Positions 20,347-30,234 of a DNA stretch of 64,000 bases are shown one piece after another (positions within the stretch are counted from its first letter, which is position 1; every line of letters starts with the position of its first letter). Both the position numbers and the translations under genes were made by a program. This DNA comes from Phymatolithon calcareum (taxonomy: Eukaryota; Rhodophyta; Florideophyceae; Hapalidiales), in assembly GCA_977006965.1 (NCBI GenBank), contig OZ345376.1, positions 558,001 through 622,000 of the forward strand. Reading direction: 5' to 3'. The notes under the pieces were generated by a model. It did no database searches. It saw only the letters and a list, made by a program, of their open reading frames with translations, and was not told the DNA's origin.

Positions 20347-20933
20347 TAAATTTCACCCGGGACTGCAATCGAAAAAAATGGAATTGGCGCAACCCCTGTT
20401 TGTGACTTACATATACCGCACGTAAATGACCCAGCGTGTCCACCGAGCCAAGGTCATTTTAAAATAGCTTTAAAACGGATTTTAAGTGCTGCGAAAAACG
20501 GCGAAGCTAGATGAATGTAGTGCAGAATGGATTGACAAAACTGACTCAAGAATAGGCTTAAACGCGAAGACAGCACGGACAGAAATTTGTGTTGGATTTG
20601 CCATCATTGAAAAATTTCAGGAAAGCTGGCAATCTTCACGAAAAGAGAGCTCCGAGGAACATATGTTTAAGTTGGGAAAACCAAAAAGTAACGCAAATTT
20701 TCGGGCAATGTGTCGTTACGGTACCAAATATAGCTGAAAAATCACATAAGGTGTGAATGGACCTAGAAACTGGACCGCGAGCCGATCGGCTCGAGAGCTG
20801 ACAGAAATGATCAATATCATAATAGCACAGGTGCCTCGTGGTCATTTTAGTAATTTCCTCATAAATTATTTTTTTCTCCAAGTTCCCCAATAAATAACTC
20901 AAGGGATCCTTTTCCTACGAATAATTTACGGTA

Positions 20934-21430
20934 TTTCTAATATCGACCTCATGTTATACCGTTTTGCACATTCGGTAACTCCATGCACCTTCATGAGTCG
21001 CCATGCGTTTTCGCAACGATTCGTGATCTTTGAATTGGGGGTGCATATGATTACAACGCGAGTGCATCAGTGTAGCGCCCAAAAGCATCCCTATTCCCTC
21101 TTTTTTGTGCGCTCATAATGATCATTGCGTCACAGTGTGATGATCACACAGTAAAATTTCCAAAGAAGCGTGCTTCTCACAGTAAGCTCGATTTTTGCTA
21201 TTTTACATATAAGGACGCGAAAACGGGATTTCCCGCAGCTCTCCGAAGATGAAGCTACAGTACTGTACTTGCGTTGTCCTACGGGCTCGCCACAAAACCG
21301 TCAATAAGCGTTTCAAGCATTTCGGAGTCCTCCGGGAGGTGCGTGAAATGGTGTTTTCAATGATCTTGGAGTAGTTTGGGCCTTTTCGCAAAATTAACTT
21401 ATGCACTTGTGCCCCTGTAGATCTTCCGGT
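20934..21430 (+). repeat. Solo copy of the GTPase-unit 5' flank
   Basis: Matches 26830-27320, the far upstream flank of copy 3. Shared stretches include TTATACCGTTTTGCACATTC, a run around GGGGGTGCATA, AGTAAAATTTCC and GCTTCTCACAGT. No GTPase gene follows here. It shows that pieces of the unit are dispersed. Confidence 0.75.
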
Positions 21431-21498
21431 CCATCAATTACTTTCGCAAAAAAACTCGTTGCCAGCAATGCGAAACGAGTCCACCAAATCAAGTACTA

Positions 21499-22052
21499 CA
21501 GTCGAACCTGTATAACTGCAACACGGCGGTAAAGCAGGTTGGTATGCAGTAATAGAGGTTTTGCAGTCTTGGAGGCTTTATCATAAGGGGCTACAGAAAC
21601 ATTCTACCCAATCGTCCACGAGGCTCAGTTGAACCAATCAGTGACCTTTCTCTGCTGGAGCCCCTTCTTGTGGTCGGAGCGAATCTTACGTTGCGATGCG
21701 TGGATGGCGCGCCGCACAGACCCTCATTTGGGCTGACGAGGTATGCGCAGTGGTGTTTCCTGCAGGGATGAGCATCATCAAATAAAGCTATTCTATGTAT
21801 CAAATGGAACTTACTTGCAAGTAACAAGCAGCCCTGCACGATTTATGACGAGAGCCAGTCTGTGTTGCAATCCGTGCTATCAAAATTTTATTCAAAATTA
21901 AGGGTGGCATTCCCTTCAGTTGCACTAATGCAGTTTGCAAGGTAGGTTTAAATTTAGTTACTTTTCGGCATATACCAAATTGGTCTAGGCGATTCGATTG
22001 CACGAATGCAGGTTTTGCAGCTATACAGGTTGCAGATATACAGGTTCGACTG
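21499..22052. mobile_element. pogo/mariner-type MITE, 554 bp
   Basis: The ends are CAGTCGAACCTGTATA and its reverse complement, with TA at 21497-21498 and 22053-22054. CAGTCGAACCT termini are common in pogo-group elements. A second internal TATACAGG copy lies near the right end. No transposase frame. Confidence 0.82.
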
Positions 22053-22368
22053 TACAGTCAGGCTGCTTCTATACGAAAAAAAATATGTTCATGTTCGCTT
22101 ATCATAAAAACCGTATCATAGCAAAAAATTTGTTGCTGGTGTCTATACGACAACGGCGCACATGTTCATGTGTTTGCTCCTGATTTGCGCGGGAATCTCC
22201 AAACTTTTCGCGGTTCACTTCAAAACGATTACAGAAGATTCTGCTCTTGCTCCTACTCTTGTTACACTTCTGATGACAACCTGCGCGCTCCAGTTGTGCC
22301 TGCTGTGAAGACCACTCAAAAGAATCTCCATACTGCCGCGGCGCTAGCCCGTTGCCAGCAGCTCCCAC

Positions 22369-22731
22369 GTGCATCACCCGAATACCACAGAACTCGTCGT
22401 TGCGCTTCCTGTGATGAATGATCCCACCAGTCACCACAATAACACTGCGACTTCGATGCCACCTGCTCCTATGAGAACTAATCCCACCAGTCACCGCAAT
22501 ACCAGTGCGACTTCGATGCCACTTGCTCCTGCGACAAATAATCCCACCAGTCACCACAATAACACTGCGACTTTGATGCCGCCTGCTCCTGTGACAAAAA
22601 ATCCCACCAGTCACCACAACGACACTGCGCGTTCGACTGCGCCCACCGATATCATGAACGACCCCACCTGTCAACGGAACACCACTGCGAATTCGATGCC
22701 GCCTGCTGCTGTGATTAACGTGGTGAAGTAG
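22369..22731 (+). CDS. Repeat protein ORF, five 20-residue repeats
   Basis: A 120-residue frame dominated by five 20-residue repeats of the form NPTSHHNNTATSMPPAP plus three variable residues. Repeats are rich in Thr, Asn, His and Pro. No signal peptide, membrane segment or known domain is seen. Variation between repeats is partly silent and no repeat is frame-broken. The opposite strand is also open (22102-22761), as expected for a repeat with a multiple-of-3 period, so coding is possible but unproven. It is the only frame of note inside the TIR element 22069-23135. Confidence 0.35.
   Translation: MHHPNTTELVVALPVMNDPTSHHNNTATSMPPAPMRTNPTSHRNTSATSMPLAPATNNPTSHHNNTATLMPPAPVTKNPTSHHNDTARSTAPTDIMNDPTCQRNTTANSMPPAAVINVVK
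22421..22720. repeat. 60-bp minisatellite, 5 copies
   Basis: Copies start at 22421, 22481, 22541, 22601 and 22661 with CCCACCAGTCACC or a close variant. The period is exactly 60 bp with no indels. Confidence 0.93.
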
Positions 22732-23135
22732 TAGTGTGGGAGTCACTGCTGATCTCAGCATAAAGAATCGCGGCTGTGGCAGCAGCAGCGATAAAGGAAG
22801 CTGCTTTCGCTGCCTTGGAAATCGCGCTCGCTAGCATTGTCCGCGCCATTTGCCGAGTACGACCCTGGGTGGAAATCGGGAGGGGTGTACGAGCTATCAG
22901 GCTGTGCCCCTACTGGCACGACGGCGAGTGAAATATGATAAAATGAACAAACATGGAAAGTTAACCTCTTTCCCGGAGAAAAAAGGTTCCGCAATATGTT
23001 CACACGGCGTCGTTTCATGTTGGCAATATGTTGGATGCAACTAAAGCTCGCCGTGAGCACTAGCCAATTGCATGCCTTATAGTGTATGATAAGGCCAACA
23101 TGAAAGCGAACATGAACATATTTTTTTTCGTATAG

Positions 23136-24807
23136 ATACACCCTCAATCTTCGATGTATGGATCTTCGAATTTAGAATGTCCTCGGGTTTCAGAATGCAA
23201 GAGGCCTCTGCGAATACGAGACCCACACAAATTTATCTAAATTGTAAAATTCTTAGAATATTGAATATCTTGATATCGTCAATGCCTGAGCCACGGTGCA
23301 TGCATGAAATTAGTAAACTTTTTTGGGTCGGTTTAATGGAGCATCTTCAACACGCGGGCGCTTTGCCGAGCCGAGAACAAGAATGCTCAATTTCGAACAT
23401 TAGTTTCTGGGCCGAGCTCCCAACATATCCTTCAACGAGGCGAATATGACCGATAAATTGCTGGACATGGGGCATATGTCAGCCATGTTGCCTGCATTTC
23501 CTGCTTTCGGTCGTACATGTGTAACATTCGAGCTATCATACAGATTCAAATGCAGAATATCCTTCGTATCTGGATAGCAGACCATTTCACGTTGGGCATC
23601 CAGTTATCAAGGATTGACTGTATACTATATCATATATCATACGGTTTACACGACTTTGTCGCACGACATAATGACGACGGCGTAATTTCCGCGTGTCATA
23701 CTGTCGCGGATATCGTCCAGGAACCATTGCTGGAACACACGTATGATACACCGCACTATGCATATTTCACCCGTGTCACCCATCACTGGCGGGACACTCC
23801 CGCTCGCGCTCAATGCTATCCGCGCGCACTCAATGGGTATTTGAATTACGCGCTCGCTCCCGTAAGTGCGAACTACGCGAACGCGCTTTGACGATCCCGC
23901 GTCACGAATTTAAGAGCTGTATACGCGTCGCCGGACGCGTCGCTCCTCACGATGAAGGTTTACGTGGCCGACCTTTTATTACCGCATCTACTTTTCTCTC
24001 GACTGTTTCCCGCCTTGCATTTACTCCGCCTCAATGATCCTTGCGCGCGCGTGTGCGCATTGTATGCGAATCGCTATTATTCCATCTCATTGTTCTTCTG
24101 TGTTCTCGTGCGCTTCGATGCTAGGAAGCTTGTCTACTTAAGTTCATCCTCCCGGCCAACTCTCTAGTTTCGGAGGCACGCCTTCTATTGCAATTATTGT
24201 TCAAGTAAAACTGTTCTATTGAAGACGTCATCGCCCCGAACCAACGCTGTGCCTCATTGGCCTTGGCTTCGGGTTCCTTCCGTGCCTTGCTGCGAGTCGC
24301 AGCAGCACCACCACTATCGAAATATTCGACACATACACAGCATTTTTGTTTTCTATTTATTGGTTCAACTCGTTTGCATTTGATCGTATGACAAAGTCTG
24401 AGCAACTCTCGGCATCCCATTCACCGCGCTTTTCGGCATAACGTTTATCTCTGTCTGCAACCATACAGTATCGACATTTTTTATATAGACTTCGAGGGGC
24501 GGTATAAGGGTGAAAATTTTTTAGGAAGCCTCGTAGTTCGAACAGCTCCCACTTTACACTGCCAAATCACGCATAATATGGCCAATTGAAAAATATGCTG
24601 ACCCTTATCCCGTCAGTTGAAAATCAGCAAAAGTGCAAGTTAGTGTGATATACTGCCGACTTTGACGCATGGTATAAGTAATGCGGCATTTTTGTTTTCT
24701 TTTGATAAAGAGACAGTTTAAAAGTTTTCTGATAGGTTATTGCAACCATGTGAATGAAAATTTCAATCTGGATTAGAATTTTTTACGAGGGGTGTACCAC
24801 GCTTTAG
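23136..24807. other. No gene recognised
   Basis: Contains only short frames without domains. It is partly GC-rich (about 23780-24060). I see no terminal repeats, duplications or RNA genes that I can support. Confidence 0.4.
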
Positions 24808-26826
24808 TGTCTAGTTTACTGAAAATTTCCCTCAATTGAGGGTATCTTCGCAAAGTTGCCCCAAGCGTCTGCAGATGCGTTGGTAACTTTTAAATAAAAA
24901 ACTTACACTTCTTCTTCTTCAATTGGGGGTATGAGATTCAGACAATTTTTTTGCAAACGAAAGCTCTCCAATGTCAAGCTCTTTGACAGCGTTAAGCTTA
25001 TGGATAACAACAACGCGCTTCGTGAAACAGTCTCAACCAAATGAATGCGACAGATGCATGATTCGCCACCATAAAGCTTGCTACATGATGAACATATGGC
25101 AGTCATTTTCCTCGCTTTGCAAACTTTGTGGTTGATTTGCGCCGCAAAAGTAGTCGTCATGGTATTCGCATTATTCCTTTTCTTCTCGGTGGGAATGAAG
25201 CGGGTTCGAACACCGCTCTCTAACGTAATTGTACGAAATGAATTGAATGAATGTTGACGAGTAGTACTGGATTTAAATGCAGTATAGATGAATTGCTAGA
25301 TGAGTACTTCATGTTATCTTTGCTGCATCACGAGCTGCTGACACTCTGGATGACCTTCAGAGATTAGAAACGAGTTATCAATCAAGAAAGTTGCCGGAAT
25401 GTGTTCACACGAAGCGACCATTGGAGCAGTGGGTTCGTCGTTCGACGCCGAAATATTCTCGGAGGTTTGAACTTTTAAGGATATAGAACACTTGCGAATC
25501 CCATACGTACACCACATTCGCTGGTTTGCAGACAGAAGAAGCGTCCTCGATGCGCTGACCGGGCAACGATGGATGTATGGGGAGATGACAAGCTGTCGCA
25601 TACTATGGGAAGGCTGATTGATGACATGATCATCCCAAGCTACTTTGGGCTCGCTGGGAACGAAAAAACGGACGTCCTTGCTCGGAAAGGCATTGCGGAG
25701 TCAAGTCTGGTGACGCATCAAAATATAGCCTTAACCATAGAATCTGCGCCCTCGATTGTCAACCGGCACCTGTCGACAAAGCTTAGGAGTATGCAGTTGT
25801 TACCCCCAGAGCGCAATATAAGCCACAAGCGCGCTGACACTACTCTCAATAAACTTACCGCACTATGTTGCTCGTTGGTAACAGTTTTTCAAGATGTTCC
25901 CGTTGACTATGACCCTATATGCAAGACATGCTCCGTGAGAATCAAGGAGACCGTGAAGCATCTACTCCTACGCTGTCGTGGACGGAATGTATCAAGGCGC
26001 CAGACTATTGTTAGAGTTTTCACCAAAACGGTGGAGGAAATATGCATTGAGAAACGGGTCGAAGTACTCAAGTTCGTGAACAATGAGGGGCTGTTTGAAA
26101 ACATCGCAAAAATCTTAGAGAGCATAGCGAAGAGAGCCCCCAAAAGGCGCCTAGTGCTTCTGAGGACTGCGTTGCAGCTTGGTTAGTTTTTCGTTGCGAA
26201 TGAAGCAGGAAAATTGGCGTTTTCTGATGAAGGTTGGCGAAGATGAGTACTGTAAGCAGGATTTGGCAATGCTAAACTTTTCCAGTGTGGGCTCGGTCCA
26301 AGGTGCCAAACGGGCTGAAGCACCATCATCAGGTTTTTATGAATTGAGGCTAACAATGTTGATGGTCACAATCTTAATATTCTTCACTTGGTGCTGAATC
26401 TGGACCCATTTTACGCACAGTGACGTGCTTACGAGACCACGGATCTTCTCTTCAATTACATCCTGAGCCGTACCAATCACATTTATTGACTTGGAAATGG
26501 CTGCCTATAGTGTACAACATTCTTCTCGAGTAAGCACCTTCGTTTCCTTGGCATGTTTGGCTGCACCGACCCGTAAACGGGAGCCTTTTTCTTACGGCAC
26601 AGCAGGTCTGATTCTTAAGAGTAGACAGCACATTTTTGTTCCTAGCTCAGCACGATGTGATTTGCAGGTAGTAGTTGCGCTACTCCTCGCACAGAAGACA
26701 AGCCCGGCTTTACGACTCTGGCGTGAGCGAGCTGTTTTGCCTTCGTTTTATAGATTTTTTCGAGCTTTTAAATCACCCCTCAATTGAGGGATTTACACTC
26801 AATTGAGGTGGTTAGTAAACTAGACA
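24808..26826 (-). mobile_element. piggyBac-like element B, 2019 bp
   Basis: Termini TGTCTAGTTTACT at 24808 and its reverse complement ending at 26826, both followed inward by CCCTCAATTGAGGG hairpins. The flanks are TTAG (24804-24807) and CTAG (26827-26830), a likely degraded 4-bp duplication. The ends match element A (36344-37622), which keeps a piggyBac transposase piece. A LINE fragment occupies 25318-26186. A cysteine-bearing frame at 24903-25160 (minus) may be a transposase C-terminal remnant; that is a guess. The strand is set from that alignment only. Confidence 0.75.
25318..26186 (+). pseudogene. LINE RNase H and zinc-knuckle fragment
   Basis: Across two frames this matches the RNase H region of the LINE at 53167-54430. 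The first part reads GAVGSSFDAEIFSEV and IRWFADRRSVLDALTGQ. The second (25569-26186) reads ARKGIAESSLVTHQ and then a zinc-binding-like CKTCSVRIKETVKHLLLRC, intact here as C-x2-C...H-x4-C. The catalytic SHCG segment is degraded (PSYFGLAGNEKTDVLA). Frameshifts and a missing reverse transcriptase make it a dead 5'-truncated copy inside the piggyBac-like element. Confidence 0.72.
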
Positions 26827-27187
26827 CTAGATTTCTAATTTCGATGCACGTTATACCGTTTTGCACATTCGCTTTCTCTATGCACCTTCATGAATCGCCA
26901 TGCGTGTTTGCAACGATTCGAAATCTTCGAACTGGGGGTGCATAGATTACAAAGCGAATGTTTCAGAACAACGCCGGAAAGCACGACAACACTGGCACGG
27001 GTTTGGGATGATTGGCTCTCGCGCAAGTCCTGTGAGTCACCAAATGCCGAAGCTCCGTGCGGTGCCACGGTGTGGAGCACGGAACATGATTGTGGCCCAG
27101 GTCTTCCTACTTTTTTATATGCTCCGAACAACGCAGCGTAATTACACAGTAAAATTTCCCAAGAAGTGTGCTTCTCACAGTGAGATC

Positions 27188-27267
27188 CACCGGGGGAGCA
27201 CGGCACCATTTTGGCCCAAATCAACTAAATAACTATCGGGCCAAAATGTTGCCGTGCTCCCCTAGTG
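27188..27267. mobile_element. 80-bp foldback MITE
   Basis: CACCGGGGGAGCACGGCA pairs with the far end, which reads CACTAGGGGAGCACGGCA on the other strand. It is absent at the matching point of the spacer (7212-7220). A related, truncated copy is at 7142-7196. The flanks suggest a 2-bp TC duplication. Confidence 0.7.
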
Positions 27268-27520
27268 TCAATTTTGTCTATTTTACATAGACCAAAAAAG
27301 GGATTTCCCGCAACACCCCCTTACTGTACGCTCTCCGACGTGTGTTTTCCTAATGGTTACAGTACACACGTCTGTGATTTGAAGTAATGAATTTGCGACA
27401 AATTTGTGCGACCTCCATTCCAAAGCACAATGTTGCTATCAAAAACGTACATTTTCCTTAGATGCGAATCATCGCAAGCGCCATCATGATGCAGGTGGGT
27501 TACACAATTCATGACGTCTA

Positions 27521-29620
27521 CAGTACAGTCAGCCCTCGCTAAGTGGATACTGTCGGGAGACAGGGTCCATATCCAGTTGTGGAGGTTATTCAGTTACCGA
27601 GATGAATCATAAGTTGATATCATATCGGAAACCTTAAAGTTTATTAAAAAAACTGGAAATTTTGGTCTGCCTCTGTGCTTGAGTTATCTCCACACGTAGG
27701 TGCCTTTGCGCGTTCGCAAGCGCCCGAGTTACAGAAGAATCAACCTCAAATTTGTCCTCCAGAAGAGCCTTGGCAAGCGCAACAGCCTTTAGCTGCTCCT
27801 TCAGAGGAGGCAGGGTAACTTCCAGCTCATCTTCATCATCGTTTTCATGACCATTTTCGTCATTTAACATACTAATAGCATAATCCGCAAGAGCATCATC
27901 GGTAGAATATTCCGTGCTTTCCCCATCATCGTCCATGTTCAACAAATCTGAGATGGCGATTCGTGTACGCACGGGCGCGAGATTATCAATTACTGATTGA
28001 AGATCTTGGGTTGCTAAGTTATCCCAGTTGTCTGGAGGGGACTGATCGTCTGGAGAAAGGTTCTCCTTGAGCAGACCTGTCGCCTTCCAACAATTAAAGA
28101 TTACATGGGACGGCATCGATTCCCAAACACTTGTCGCCAATCTCATTGACGTGAGCTGATCAATGTTGTAGATATTCTGAACATTCAAATCTGTAAAGTC
28201 AATAGCCCAATTGTATTGAATCTTGCGATATCTGATCTTGAACGATGCAATTATTCCGGCATCCATGGGCTGGATTTTAGACGTGGTATTTGGAGGAAGA
28301 AATCTAACAGTGACGTTGTTGAGGGCAGGAAGATTGTCGACTGTTCCATGAGCACTGCAATTGTCGGACAGCAAGATGATCTTTCTTCCTGGATTCTGTG
28401 CAATATAGTCGTCAAGCCGTTGGAGCCATGGAAAGAAGATCTCTCTCCTCATCCACGCCTTCTTATTGTTATAGTAATCGAATCCTAGCTCGTGACCTGT
28501 CTTCTTGTTAAAGGGCCTTGGCCTCCTGGCGTATCCAACAATTGTTAATGGAAACTTCTCAGTACCATCTGCATTACAGCACAGAAGATACGTCAGCCGA
28601 GTCTTATCTTTTTTACGACCCTTGAGCTGCTCACGGGCAATGGTTCGGTCGGGAGCCATACGATAATAAAGGCCGGTCTCATCGCAATTCCAAATGTCCT
28701 TAAGATCATAATTTTTAAGCTCCGATTGAAGGTGAGGGAGCAATGCAGCTATGGCACCATCATCGGCATCGCTGAATCCCCATGAGACTTGTACGACTTG
28801 AAGCCATGCCTTGCCTGAAAATTTTGAAGCCACCCATTGGAGAATTTTAAGTGGATTTTTTTATCGTCTGGAAGCCTCTGGGTCATTAAGGACGCTAATC
28901 TAGCTCCCTTCTCCTTAATCATGTCTCCATTGACATATCTCTTGAGGGCGTGCTGATCAAAGACCCACGTCGCCAACGCGGATTCTAGCTGTGGATGTTG
29001 ACACTGCAGCACTCTCTTTCGGTTCGGCTCGTGGAGCCGCGCCGGAAGGGAACTTGGCCTCAAAATGAGGTCTTTGTTTTTCATAATTCGTGACAGCACA
29101 GGCTGACTTGGTAGCTTACTGAGATTAAACTCAGTCGCTGCCCATTGGGCAAGATCGCTTTGGGTGGAAGGTAGGGAATTCTCAATTCTACGAGCGCGCT
29201 CGGCTAGAATTTGACGCTTCTGATCGATGGAGAGGGTCAGCAAACCCATGATTCGGTGATACGGCAGATAGGAATGTAGGATCAAAGGAAGGCTGGGGTA
29301 CGGATTGCCTGTCCAGGGCGACTGACCACCACTTTTCTACTACAGTATTTTGATGACGCTGATTTGCATCAAGGATTTGAGATGATGCATTCCAGATGAT
29401 TTACATGCCGTCATCAGTGATTAGCTTTGTACAATCAAAAATTTAATTGTTAAATAGGTTTCTGCGCCGTGACTGACCGTTTTCAATATCCACTTGGAGA
29501 ATATTCACCTCAACCTAAAATTTGATTAAATTTTATTGGGTCCCAACTTGGTGGAGCCGTGTCGTATCCAGTTGGAGCGGATATCCAGTTAGTGAATATC
29601 CAGTTGGTAAGGGAGTACTG
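27521..29620 (-). mobile_element. Tigger/pogo DNA transposon, 2100 bp
   Basis: Begins CAGTACAGTCAGCCC and ends GGGAGTACTG. TA lies on both sides (27519-27520 and 29621-29622). In copy 2 the site at 8034-8035 is a single TA with matching flanks, so the insertion is post-duplication. TIRs are imperfect, with GGATAT words repeated at the right end. It carries a broken transposase. Confidence 0.95.
27634..29249 (-). pseudogene. Tigger transposase, one frameshift
   Basis: The N-terminal part starts at ATG 29249 (MGLLTLSIDQKRQILAER) and holds two helix-turn-helix regions of CENP-B type. The C-terminal part (to 27634) is the DDE domain: first aspartate in CDETGLYYR, second in LLSDNCSAH, third in QPMDAGII, the DDD arrangement of pogo elements. 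The two parts lie in different frames and overlap near 28749-28833 (one ends SHGDSAMPMMVP, the other contains SWGFSDADDGAIAALL), so one indel near 28770 breaks the gene. An acidic stretch (NDENGHENDDEDELE) precedes the C-terminus, which ends near SSFFNKL. Otherwise nearly full length, so loss is recent. Confidence 0.9.
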
Positions 29621-29986
29621 TACTTATCCCCTCTTTAATGTGGATTACTGAGATAATTTGAACACCGCCGTTTCAATAAAAACAATTTTGAACAGATAAT
29701 CTGCTCCTTTGCCCTATTCCACGCATTCAGCATACAGAAGAAGCGGTTTTCAAACAATTAGCAATTCGATATTAGTACATATGATACACAAAGTGAAAAA
29801 ACGTAATCTCCCGCAACTCCCATCAACCGACTACCTCCCCAGCAGCGCAAACGACTGCACCTCCTCTGTACAGCCTGGGAAAAATGAGTCATGTCAAAAT
29901 CTACAGCTACTGTATCACTAATGCCCATACACATAGGCTCCGCACTAGTCGAAGGCAAAGCCGTACACTTGCGTCGTATGTGTGCC

Positions 29987-29994
29987 TATAAAAG
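29987..29994 (+). promoter_or_regulatory. TATA box of GTPase copy 3
   Basis: TATAAAAG, 248 bp upstream of the ATG at 30235, in a promoter region closely matching copies 1 and 2. Confidence 0.75.
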
Positions 29995-30234
29995 GGCACC
30001 TCCGCTCGAAAACTGTAGTCAATATGCATATCACCGTAGTGCAAGAGTCGAGCCGCAACCTTTTCTACTCTTTGCATTCTGCAAATTATCAGCACAGCAG
30101 ACATCACTGAGACACTTATCTCTCGAGTTTGTGTACCACCTCATCCCCTCTACATCATACTCCAGAACACAATACTTCGCAGCTGTGGAGACAAATCAGT
30201 CCTCTCACTCTGTGCGAAATTCGAGCATCCAAGC

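Larger units (their letters stand above)
19177..20398 (+). mobile_element. hAT element, non-autonomous, 1222 bp
   Basis: Begins CAGGGGTTGCACCAATTCC and ends GGAATTGGCGCAACCCCTG, imperfect inverted repeats with the CAGGG start typical of hAT. A perfect 8-bp duplication TTTGTGAC flanks it (19169-19176 and 20399-20406). The subterminal regions are rich in CAATTC/GAATTG words. It holds only a fragment of transposase. Confidence 0.92.
18950..20860. mobile_element. Second MULE-like TIR element, host of a nested hAT
   Basis: The ends are GAGGAAATTACTAAAATGACC at 18950 and its reverse complement finishing at 20860. These resemble the MULE TIR at 426 (GAGGAAATTCACTACATGGC). The left end also holds a second TTACTAAAATGACC copy about 35 bp in, the same doubled-motif layout. 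No clear target duplication remains. Most of the interior is a hAT element (19177-20398). A short frame at 20486-20737 has no recognisable domain. Confidence 0.6.
22069..23135. mobile_element. TIR element carrying a minisatellite ORF
   Basis: 32-bp perfect inverted repeats, 22069-22100 and 23104-23135, starting CTATACGAAAAAAAATATG. No matching target duplication is visible. A shorter related motif (CTATACGACAACGGCGC) lies inside the left end. It encloses the repeat ORF 22369-22731. Superfamily unresolved. Confidence 0.65.

Noticed and set aside
22421-22720. CRISPR array
   Set aside because: The whole 60-bp period is conserved, with no alternating unique spacers, and the context is eukaryotic.
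22102-22761. 219-codon minus-strand repeat frame
   Set aside because: A 60-bp repeat keeps several frames open; the plus-strand frame is equally plausible and neither is proven.
23780-24060. GC-rich stretch as a CpG-island promoter or rRNA piece
   Set aside because: No rRNA-like conserved words and no downstream gene recognised.
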